A stretch of DNA of 6,374 nt from Planctomycetota bacterium (lineage in GTDB: Bacteria > Planctomycetota > Phycisphaerae > Phycisphaerales > SM1A02): contig JACNLR010000155.1 in assembly GCA_014381385.1 (NCBI GenBank), forward strand, positions 1 to 6,374, given 5' to 3'. Below, one piece after another: positions 1-6,221 of the stretch (positions are counted from its first letter, which is position 1; the number at the start of each line of letters is the position of its first letter). The translations under genes were made by a program, and so were the position numbers. The notes beneath the pieces were generated by a model that was not told the origin of the DNA, did not search any database, and saw only the letters and a program-made list of their open reading frames with translations.

Positions 1-916
1 TCCAGCTGTGTACATTATGATTCTTCCCGCGATGGGCATTATTAGTGAGTTGATTTCGGTGCACTCACACCGCCACATATTTGGGTATAAATTTATTGCG
101 TATAGTTCGATTGCAATTGCAATGTTTGGTTTCCTTGTTTGGGGTCACCACATGTTTACAGCGGGACAGTCGCAGTTGATGAATATTATCTTCTCGCTTA
201 TAACATTTAGTGTTTCGATTCCTTCGGCAGTAAAAGTATTCAACTGGTTAGCGACCCTGTATAAAGGTTCCATTAGTTTGAACACGCCTATGCTATACGC
301 TCTCTCGTTCCTCTTTATCTTTACGATTGGTGGTTTGACGGGTTTGTATTGCGCAACGCTTGCAACAGATGTTCATTTGCACGAGTCCTACTTCATCGTT
401 GCGCATTTTCATTACGTGATGATGGGCTCTGCATTAATCGGCTTCCTTGGAGGGATTCACCACTGGTGGCCAAAGATGACGGGCAAGATGTACCATGAAA
501 ACTGGGGACGCATTTCTGCAATTCTGGTCTTTGTTGGCTTTAATGTGACGTTCTTTTCGCAATTCATGATGGGTTCAAAAGGGATGCCTCGAAGGTACGC
601 TACGTATGACATGTTGCCAAACGCTGAACTTTTTCAGGTGTACCACATCTGGTCAACTGTTGGCTCTGTTGTCCTTGCTATTGGTTTCGTGATTTGCGCG
701 ATCTACCTCATCCATTCAGCTTTGTATGGACGTAAGGCACCTGCGAATCCGTGGGGCGGTCGAAGTTTAGAATGGCAATGTTCATCGCCTCCACCGTGGG
801 ACAACTTTGCTGAGCAACCAGAAGTTGGCGACTGCTACGATTACAGCGTGCTTGAGTGGAACGAGGAAGAGCAAGGATACGATTGGAAAAAGGATGCCGT
901 GCATCCCGGCGAATAA
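1..916 (+). CDS. ctaD: Cytochrome c oxidase subunit I (A2-type heme-copper oxidase), 3' part
   Basis: This is the C-terminal part of the catalytic subunit of an aa3/caa3-type terminal oxidase, which reduces O2 to water and pumps protons across the cytoplasmic membrane. The 5' end lies outside the window; base 1 is the last base of a codon and the reading frame starts at 2. Visible hallmarks are PAVY at 2-13 (the tyrosine of the CuB His-Tyr pair), the CuB histidine pair HH at 146-151, the K-channel lysine at 233-235 within SAVKVFNWLATL, and HFH at 404-412 (ligands of heme a3 and heme a). The arginine pair in MPRRY at 590-595 contacts heme propionates, and the family C-terminal signature LEWQCSSPPPWDNF is present, followed by an acidic tail. 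About six or more membrane helices remain. Alanine replaces the D-channel glutamate of HPEVY, which marks the A2 subfamily. The stop codon is 11 bp before the subunit IV gene, so the two are co-transcribed. The family assignment is very secure. Confidence 0.97.
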   Translation, partial: PAVYIMILPAMGIISELISVHSHRHIFGYKFIAYSSIAIAMFGFLVWGHHMFTAGQSQLMNIIFSLITFSVSIPSAVKVFNWLATLYKGSISLNTPMLYALSFLFIFTIGGLTGLYCATLATDVHLHESYFIVAHFHYVMMGSALIGFLGGIHHWWPKMTGKMYHENWGRISAILVFVGFNVTFFSQFMMGSKGMPRRYATYDMLPNAELFQVYHIWSTVGSVVLAIGFVICAIYLIHSALYGRKAPANPWGGRSLEWQCSSPPPWDNFAEQPEVGDCYDYSVLEWNEEEQGYDWKKDAVHPGE

Positions 917-927
917 CGAGAGTAACT

Positions 928-1314
928 ATGTCAAACACCGATTCAACACATCACGACGATCAAATCGGGCATGTCGTCCCGATTAAATTCTTAGTCCTCA
1001 TCTGCAGCATTCTGCTTTTCCTTACCGCGGTGACTGTTTGGGTGTCACGGTATGACTTTACCGAAATCAACATTGCTGAGATGGGTATCATTATGGCGTT
1101 GTTTGTTGCGACGGTAAAAGCAACCATCGTTGGCTTGTACTTTATGCACCTTCGCTGGGACCGTCCTTTTATTGGCTTTGTTTTTGTTGGCTCGATATTG
1201 TTTGTCGTCCTCTTTATCGGATTGGCACTGACCGACACAATGGAGTATCAGCCCGAAATCATCAAGGGTGATACCCCAAAAGTCACCGAAGCAATGGACG
1301 CCCTCAAGCATTGA
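928..1314 (+). CDS. Cytochrome c oxidase subunit IV, bacterial caa3-type
   Basis: This is a 128-residue membrane protein of the prokaryotic cytochrome c oxidase subunit IV family, a small accessory subunit of aa3/caa3 oxidases with a role in stability or assembly. It has a hydrophilic His/Asp-rich N-terminus (residues 1-18) and three predicted membrane helices at about 20-38, 51-74 and 85-107. The second helix carries the family signature VKATIVGLYFMHLRWDRP, comparable to the VKA...FMHL core of the family. The ATG at 928 is chosen because it gives the usual family length and follows the ctaD stop by 11 bp; the in-frame GTG at 856 would overlap ctaD by 61 bp and add a highly basic, non-family N-terminus. 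The ribosome binding site is only a weak GAG at about 918-920. No subunit III gene lies between it and ctaD. A terminator hairpin follows at 1360-1392. Confidence 0.88.
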   Translation: MSNTDSTHHDDQIGHVVPIKFLVLICSILLFLTAVTVWVSRYDFTEINIAEMGIIMALFVATVKATIVGLYFMHLRWDRPFIGFVFVGSILFVVLFIGLALTDTMEYQPEIIKGDTPKVTEAMDALKH

Positions 1315-1359
1315 TCTAGTTAATCAAACCACTCGCTAAACCAATTGAAAAAAACACTT

Positions 1360-1392
1360 CACCTTGCGGTTGATACGCCGCGGGGTGTTTTT
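1360..1392. terminator. Bidirectional intrinsic terminator between convergent operons
   Basis: A 10-bp stem with no mismatch pairs 1360-1369 (CACCTTGCGG) with 1378-1387 (CCGCGGGGTG), including two T.G wobbles, around an 8-base loop. On the plus strand it is followed directly by five T (1388-1392). On the minus strand the same hairpin is followed after 5 nt by seven T (complement of the A run 1348-1354). It sits 45 bp after the subunit IV stop and just beyond the stop of the converging DUF3179 gene, so it can end both transcripts. The remaining bases of the 1315-1410 gap show nothing else recognisable. Confidence 0.85.
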
Positions 1393-1410
1393 ACGTTTGC
1401 AGCGGAGAGG

Positions 1411-2475
1411 TCATTGTTTTGTGGGAGAGGTAATCGTAGAACCCGCATGATTTGCGTACCACGTAAACCAAAGGGAGCGCTGGGTCGGAAGGGTGTTTCC
1501 TAAAGCATCTCTGGCAATAGCAAGGAGCGGGGCGGAACCAACTGTGATGGTAACGGGTTTACCATCGACATCGATGGTGACCTCACCATCTTCGCCTGCG
1601 ACTGCAACAAGGTCTTGTATTGCGTACACAACATTTTCTCCGCCGGTATTAATGATGACAACGTGCGTTTTCGGATCGACACCGTCGTTTGGCATCTCGC
1701 TCACGGGAAAATAAATTGTGTCATTTAAAAAGTATTGGCGAGGGTCGCCTTTGCGATACCGTTTTTTGAATTGCCCGTCTGGGGATAACGAAGTTGTATC
1801 AGGATGCCGAGCAAACCAATCCTTCCAACTCGTCACTTCATGCGTGATTGGCGTTAGTTGGGACAGTGCACCAGTCACACTGCGCTCGAGCATTGGAGAG
1901 AATAATTGTTCGCCACCAACCTTGTCACTCGTTGGATACATCAACATGACACCATTGCCTGAAAGTCCGCTGATGCCAAAGTTGACTTCTTCACCAGCAA
2001 CAACTCGTTCAAACACCCCAACATAACCACTTGGCCAATTCCAATACACAACAATCGGAACACCGCCGAGTGTGTCGTTTACAACTTCATGCACATTGAG
2101 CATGTGCAACGGGTACGTTCGCGTTTCTCCTCCAAGTTCAACGCCGACAACAAGGTCGTCACTTACAAGGAATTGTTTTCTCTTGTTAAAGTTTTTTAGT
2201 GCAAGCTCCTCTGCGGTGAGGATTGGTGGATTTTTCAGTACAGGCGACATGTCACGATGTTGCATCACGGCAACAAACGTTTCATCATCGAACGTTGTAT
2301 TTGAAAGGTCAAACGCATACGACTCGATTGTTGCTCCATCGCCTGGCGCATGATCGCCAAGTCTTAACACAGCAGGCGCAACTGCCCAAGCAATAATCGC
2401 GAGAATCACGAATGCGAGTAGGGCGAGCACCCATCCTCCGCCACGGAACGTAAGACGTACGTTTTGTTCAGACAT
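1411..2475 (-). CDS. DUF3179-family membrane-anchored protein lacking the usual cysteines
   Basis: This 354-residue protein has one N-terminal membrane helix (about residues 14-36) preceded by a basic stretch and no evident cleavage site, so it is probably anchored with its main domain outside the cytoplasm. Residues about 50-350 match the DUF3179 pattern: a YAFDLSN start, then GETRTYPLHMLNVHEVVNDTLGG (residues 116-138), an FGISGLSGNGVMLMYPTSDK segment (residues 166-185), SWKDWFARHP, and a terminal WFTWYANHAGSTI. The function of this family is not established. Most members I know have a CPLC-type motif after the HE..ND segment; here the equivalent stretch is YWNWPSG (residues 144-150), and the protein contains no cysteine at all. 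It starts inside the end of ctaB with an 8-bp overlap (ATGTCTGA) and a weak AGG about 8 nt upstream of the ATG, so it is translationally coupled to heme O synthase. A role in oxidase or heme assembly is only inferred from this coupling. Confidence 0.8.
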   Translation of the reverse strand: MSEQNVRLTFRGGGWVLALLAFVILAIIAWAVAPAVLRLGDHAPGDGATIESYAFDLSNTTFDDETFVAVMQHRDMSPVLKNPPILTAEELALKNFNKRKQFLVSDDLVVGVELGGETRTYPLHMLNVHEVVNDTLGGVPIVVYWNWPSGYVGVFERVVAGEEVNFGISGLSGNGVMLMYPTSDKVGGEQLFSPMLERSVTGALSQLTPITHEVTSWKDWFARHPDTTSLSPDGQFKKRYRKGDPRQYFLNDTIYFPVSEMPNDGVDPKTHVVIINTGGENVVYAIQDLVAVAGEDGEVTIDVDGKPVTITVGSAPLLAIARDALGNTLPTQRSLWFTWYANHAGSTITSPTKQ

Positions 2476-3409
2476 TAGAAGTACCTAGTTCTATCCATTG
2501 AATTGTTTCGCGGTCGATGAGCATCACAACGATGATGAGCGGTAAGTAAATGATGCTTGCAAAGAAGAGGCGCCGAGCGGAAGCATCATCACGGTTCCGC
2601 CAAAAGGTAATGGATCGCATTGTCATAAATGCTCCGAGAATTGAACCTGCAATAGCAAAAAATATCCCCGTTGTGCCAACAACGGTCATGAAGAGTGCAA
2701 GTGGAATTAAACACAAACTTGTCATTACACTTACGCGAGCGGTTAACTCGCCAGATTTATCCAATGCGGGAAGCATTTTAAAACCTCCACGTTCATAATC
2801 TTCACGGTACATCCATGCAAGAGCAAGGAAGTGTGGAATTTGCCAGATGAACAAAATGCCAGCAAGTATCCAGCCACCAACTTCAATAGTTCCGCTTGCG
2901 GCGACCCACCCAATCAACGGCGGCAACCCACCCACGACGGCACCTACGAGTGTGTTAAACGATGTTATTGGTTTTAAGGGTGTGTAGACCAAAACGTATA
3001 TAAGGATTGTAAGTAAGGCAATGCCAGCAGCCTCAATGTTTGCACCAAAGCTCAAGATGGCAACACCGAAGTATGCTAGTAAAACACCAAAGACAAAGGC
3101 GTGCGCTTTTGAAACATGTCCCGCAGGCAGAGGTCGCGTAAGCGTCCGGCGCATTTTTTCATCGCGCGATTGTTCAGCAAGTTGGTTCAGCGCTGCTGCA
3201 GACCCCGCGCAAGCGGTGGTCCCAAGAAGCGTCCAAAGTAAGGCAAGCCAATCTATCCCTAGAGGGCTTGCCAAAATAAAACCTGCTCCGGCAGTTACGA
3301 CAACGAGCAAACTTAAGCGAATTTTTGCCAATTCGCTGTACAAACTTGCCAAACTCGGTTTGATTTGCAGTTTTTGAACCTCTTCCTTTATCGCAGTCGT
3401 GTTTTTCAT
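2468..3409 (-). CDS. ctaB: Protoheme IX farnesyltransferase (heme O synthase)
   Basis: CtaB is an integral membrane UbiA-superfamily prenyltransferase that transfers the farnesyl group of farnesyl diphosphate to heme B, making heme O, the substrate of CtaA. The 313-residue length is typical. The first Asp-rich region reads NQLAEQSRDEKMRRT at residues 75-89 followed by RPLPAG; Glu79 stands where many homologues have Asp, and Asp83 is kept. Other family signatures are YTPLKPITSFNTLVG with GGLPPLIGW (residues 142-168), WQIPHFLALAW (189-199) and the second motif YREDYERGG (201-209). About eight to nine hydrophobic helices are visible. The ATG at 3409 is followed by an approximately 25-residue soluble N-terminus, with no Shine-Dalgarno sequence upstream. 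It is the first gene of a two-gene minus-strand operon with the DUF3179 gene and is divergent from ctaA with a 26-bp gap. Confidence 0.96.
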   Translation of the reverse strand: MKNTTAIKEEVQKLQIKPSLASLYSELAKIRLSLLVVVTAGAGFILASPLGIDWLALLWTLLGTTACAGSAAALNQLAEQSRDEKMRRTLTRPLPAGHVSKAHAFVFGVLLAYFGVAILSFGANIEAAGIALLTILIYVLVYTPLKPITSFNTLVGAVVGGLPPLIGWVAASGTIEVGGWILAGILFIWQIPHFLALAWMYREDYERGGFKMLPALDKSGELTARVSVMTSLCLIPLALFMTVVGTTGIFFAIAGSILGAFMTMRSITFWRNRDDASARRLFFASIIYLPLIIVVMLIDRETIQWIELGTSNV

Positions 3410-3420
3410 CGAAGCACGGT

Positions 3421-3451
3421 AGTATACCTTTTCTCATGTCAAACGAATCAA
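3421..3451 (-). promoter_or_regulatory. Candidate promoter of the ctaB operon
   Basis: Reading the minus strand, TATACT (3426-3421) differs from the sigma-70 -10 consensus by one base, and TTGATT (3451-3446) could serve as a -35 with a rather long 19-bp spacer. Transcription would start near 3414, leaving a leader of only about five bases before the ctaB ATG at 3409. The -35 would lie inside the first codons of ctaA. The same GTATAC core (3422-3427) offers TATACC on the plus strand for ctaA. This is a weak prediction made by eye. Confidence 0.3.
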
Positions 3452-4734
3452 AACAAACTGTTGCAAGAGTTCTGACTCTTGCTCTTGGAGCGACCACAGC
3501 GATGTGGCTGTTTTCCTATATTGCATTGCTTTTTTCAGGAAAAACAAGTGGTGAAATTCTCTTTGTCCTTGGAGCGCTTTGTTTGCCATTAGCAGCGAGG
3601 CATGCGAAAAATCTCAAAGAGGGCGCTTGGGTCGGTTTTGTTTCAGCACTGTTGAACCTGCTCTTGGTAGGTTCCATTATCGGGGGAAAAGCTCCAAGCG
3701 AGATGATGACCGCGGCTGTCTATTGGGTCATTGGTTTGTTTGCGGTTTCAGTTTTGCTAGCAGTCATCGGCGCATCTTTGCATGGACGGCTGAAAGATTG
3801 TACGTGCGGGGTCGACTGGCATTTTGGTTTCCTCCTCGTCGCAACAACGCTCGTCTTTTTAATGCTCGTTACCGGTGGTCTCGTTACTGGCATGGAGGCT
3901 GGGCTTGCAGTTCCAGATTGGCCAAACAGTTATGGGCACAACATGTTGTTGTACCCATTAACTGAAATGGTATCTCTTGAAAATGAGGGAGTTTTCTTTG
4001 AACATGCACACCGGTTAACAGGAATGCTCATAGGTCTCACGTCGTTGCTCATGGTCGTTTGTGTATGGAGTTGGAGCAAGGTTCGAATTACAAGAGTACT
4101 CGCTGTTATCATTTTTATTTTAGTTTGCACGCAAGGTTTACTAGGAGGTTTGAGAGTTACTGGGTTCTTGACTTTAACGCAAGATCGCGAAGTGCTCGCA
4201 CCAAACGTATGGATTGGTGTAGTGCATGGTGTTGTCGGGCAAATGATATTCGCGGGTTTCGTCATGCTCAGCGCAATGCTTTCGCCACGTTGGAAGAGCC
4301 CTGAAAAAACGACAAATAAAGGTGACGTAAAGTGGGCAACGATGCTGTGTGCGGCGATGGTGCTGCAACTCATGCTAGGCGCCGCATACCGACACATGAT
4401 CGGCGACGAAGCACTTGCGCCAAAAGCAACGCACATTTTATATACACATATTGTTGTTGCATTTCTTGTGCTGCTCTTTGCTATTGTGACAGGCATCCGC
4501 TGTATGGGCAAAGGCAATACGCTCTTAAAGAAACTAGGTTTAGCGCTGCATACGCTTGTTCTTTTGCAACTTTTACTCGGCGGAGGTGCTCTAGTCGTTA
4601 TATTGATTAACAAGGGTGAAACGACTCCGATGTATGAAGTCATTGTTACTACCTTGCATCAAGCAAACGGTGCGCTGCTTCTTGGCGCGAGTTTTGCAAC
4701 TTTTGTCTGGGTTAAGCGTATGATGTCACAATGA
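3436..4734 (+). CDS. ctaA: Heme A synthase (COX15/CtaA family) with N-terminal four-helix extension
   Basis: CtaA oxidises the C8 methyl group of heme O to a formyl group, giving heme A for the oxidase. The COX15/CtaA core covers about residues 128-430 with eight predicted helices in two four-helix halves. The signature TGGLVTGMEAGLAVPDWPNSYG spans residues 146-167. Candidate heme-ligand histidines are His192 (in EHAHRLTG, with Glu189) and His264 (VVHGVVG) in the first half, and His338 (LYTHIVVAF) and His408 (LHQANGAL) in the second. At 432 residues it is about 100 longer than Bacillus-type CtaA: residues 1-120 add four hydrophobic segments (about 12-33, 39-55, 65-84, 92-113) and a CxC (Cys122, Cys124) just before the core. 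The large first-loop region has no cysteine pair, unlike Bacillus subtilis CtaA. The ATG at 3436 has no Shine-Dalgarno sequence. The stop overlaps the next gene by 4 bp (ATGA). Confidence 0.94.
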   Translation: MSNESKQTVARVLTLALGATTAMWLFSYIALLFSGKTSGEILFVLGALCLPLAARHAKNLKEGAWVGFVSALLNLLLVGSIIGGKAPSEMMTAAVYWVIGLFAVSVLLAVIGASLHGRLKDCTCGVDWHFGFLLVATTLVFLMLVTGGLVTGMEAGLAVPDWPNSYGHNMLLYPLTEMVSLENEGVFFEHAHRLTGMLIGLTSLLMVVCVWSWSKVRITRVLAVIIFILVCTQGLLGGLRVTGFLTLTQDREVLAPNVWIGVVHGVVGQMIFAGFVMLSAMLSPRWKSPEKTTNKGDVKWATMLCAAMVLQLMLGAAYRHMIGDEALAPKATHILYTHIVVAFLVLLFAIVTGIRCMGKGNTLLKKLGLALHTLVLLQLLLGGGALVVILINKGETTPMYEVIVTTLHQANGALLLGASFATFVWVKRMMSQ

Positions 4735-6221
4735 TTTCACTCTTTATAACCCTGTGTCTAGTTTTTCAAGAGCCAGTTGTTGTTGCACAACCCCTTCAAT
4801 TTTCAGTGACGCACAACGGCTCTGCTGGCGACATTATTGACGGACGATTATTCGTTATGTTGACAGAGGGCACACTGCCACGAATCGGTGGACCCGACTG
4901 GTTTAACGCTGAGCCATTCTTTGCAATCGATGTAGAAGGTTGGCCAGCGAACACGCCGTTGATTTTGAATGATAGTGCAGATGCCATGGCGCCAATGTCT
5001 TCAATTAAAGGGAGCACTTGGAAAGCAGTTGCTGTTTTTCGAAAACAAAACGATCGCGCTAAAATTGCAGTTCCAGGCGGATTATATGGCGAAGCCGTTG
5101 TTTTTCAGGGAAGTGGTGCAGACGCTGGGACAATTGCAATTACGGCGAATACGCCTGTACCCGACCGAGAGTGGGCTTTACATAAAAACCTGCGTCTTGA
5201 TGAGAAGCGAAGTGATGCATTGAGCGATTTCTTTAACCGTGATGTGAATCACGGCGCTTGCGTGATTGTTCCCGACAACTACGACCCCAACCGTGAAGAG
5301 CCCTATCCGGTGTTGTACTGGATTGGCGGGTTTGGGAGTGACCATTATGGTGGTCGGTACATGAAGATGATGTTTTCCGCGTCCGATTACGATGACCAAA
5401 TTTGCCGCGTAATATTGAATGCCCAAGCATACACAGGGCACCATACGTTCACTGACTCAGCAAATAATGGGCCAAGAATGACAGCGCTTTTGCAGGAGTG
5501 GATTCCGTATCTTGAAAGTACGTACAATTTGGGTGGAGAAGCAGATAAACGGTATATTGCAGGACATTCTTCGGGTGGCTGGGCTGCAATGTGGCTGCAA
5601 GTAAAGAATCCAGAAATTTTTGGTGGCGCTTGGGTGCTCGCGCCGGATCCATTGGATTTTCGTTTCTTTCAAACAGTCGATTTGTATAGCGAGGGTGCAA
5701 ATATGTTCGTGGACGAAGAAGGTGCCGACCGACCAATCGCCCGCTCTGGTACCAAGGCCGTCTTGTTTGCTAAGGACTTTATTGCTATGGACGACGTGTT
5801 AAAAGACGGCGGCCAAATTAGTTCTTTTGAGGCTGTCTTTAGTCCAAAGGGTGTTGATGGAAGACCTATTGCCATGTTTGATCGAGAGACTGGGGCAATT
5901 ATTCCAGAAGTAGTTGAACATTGGAAACAATACGACATACGAAGATTCCTTGAAAAAAATTGGGAAACCCTGTCGCCAAAGTTGGCGGGAAAAATCAACA
6001 TAATTGCAGGCGGTTTAGACACTTTTTATCTTGAGGATGCAGTCATACAATTGGACAATTTCTTTAAAGCAAAGGATTTCGATGCGATGGTACGCATTAT
6101 CGAAAACGGAAACCATGGCTCGGTTTTCCGAACGACTGTTATTCGTGAGATGGATGCATTTATTGCGCAAAAGTTGGCATTGCCTAATATCCAAAACAAA
6201 ACCGCAAAGTCTCCACAGTGA
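4731..6221 (+). CDS. Esterase-family (esterase D/enterochelin esterase-like) alpha/beta hydrolase
   Basis: This 496-residue protein ends in an alpha/beta hydrolase domain (about residues 150-480) of the putative esterase type (PF00756-like). The visible catalytic set is nucleophile Ser280 in GHSSG, a likely acid Asp430 in AGGLDTFY, and His462 in NGNHGS; WIGGFGSDH (residues 198-206) fits the oxyanion-hole strand. Residues about 22-140 form a separate beta-rich domain, probably a sandwich like those before other enterochelin-esterase-type proteins, with no recognised name. Residues 2-19 are hydrophobic and end in VVA before Gln20, so export is plausible, but the n-region has no positive charge and the prediction is uncertain. 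The substrate cannot be told from sequence; a carboxylic ester is the safe statement. The start overlaps the ctaA stop (ATGA) and no Shine-Dalgarno sequence is seen, so translation is likely coupled to ctaA. Its stop overlaps the next gene by 4 bp (GTGA). Confidence 0.85.
   Translation: MISLFITLCLVFQEPVVVAQPLQFSVTHNGSAGDIIDGRLFVMLTEGTLPRIGGPDWFNAEPFFAIDVEGWPANTPLILNDSADAMAPMSSIKGSTWKAVAVFRKQNDRAKIAVPGGLYGEAVVFQGSGADAGTIAITANTPVPDREWALHKNLRLDEKRSDALSDFFNRDVNHGACVIVPDNYDPNREEPYPVLYWIGGFGSDHYGGRYMKMMFSASDYDDQICRVILNAQAYTGHHTFTDSANNGPRMTALLQEWIPYLESTYNLGGEADKRYIAGHSSGGWAAMWLQVKNPEIFGGAWVLAPDPLDFRFFQTVDLYSEGANMFVDEEGADRPIARSGTKAVLFAKDFIAMDDVLKDGGQISSFEAVFSPKGVDGRPIAMFDRETGAIIPEVVEHWKQYDIRRFLEKNWETLSPKLAGKINIIAGGLDTFYLEDAVIQLDNFFKAKDFDAMVRIIENGNHGSVFRTTVIREMDAFIAQKLALPNIQNKTAKSPQ

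Noticed and set aside
856..927. Longer version of the subunit IV gene starting at GTG 856
   Set aside because: It would overlap the conserved end of ctaD by 61 bp and add an arginine-rich stretch not seen in the family. The ATG at 928 gives the usual length and start.
3437..3442. Perfect TTGACA on the minus strand just upstream of the TATACT box
   Set aside because: The spacer to TATACT is only 10 bp, far below the 16-18 bp needed for a sigma-70 promoter, and the site spans the ctaA start codons, so it is probably chance.
3930..4643. Minus-strand open frame of 237 codons inside ctaA
   Set aside because: It lies antisense to a gene with clear heme A synthase motifs. Its translation is rich in Ser, Thr, Pro and Cys with no recognisable domain, which is typical of a shadow frame.
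4754..4757. Cysteine in the hydrolase signal region as a possible lipoprotein attachment site
   Set aside because: Cys9 comes too early and is preceded by Leu instead of Gly, Ala or Ser, so it does not make a lipobox.
5669..6022. Minus-strand open frame of 117 codons inside the hydrolase gene
   Set aside because: It is antisense to the conserved hydrolase domain, shows no family motif and has no ribosome binding site.
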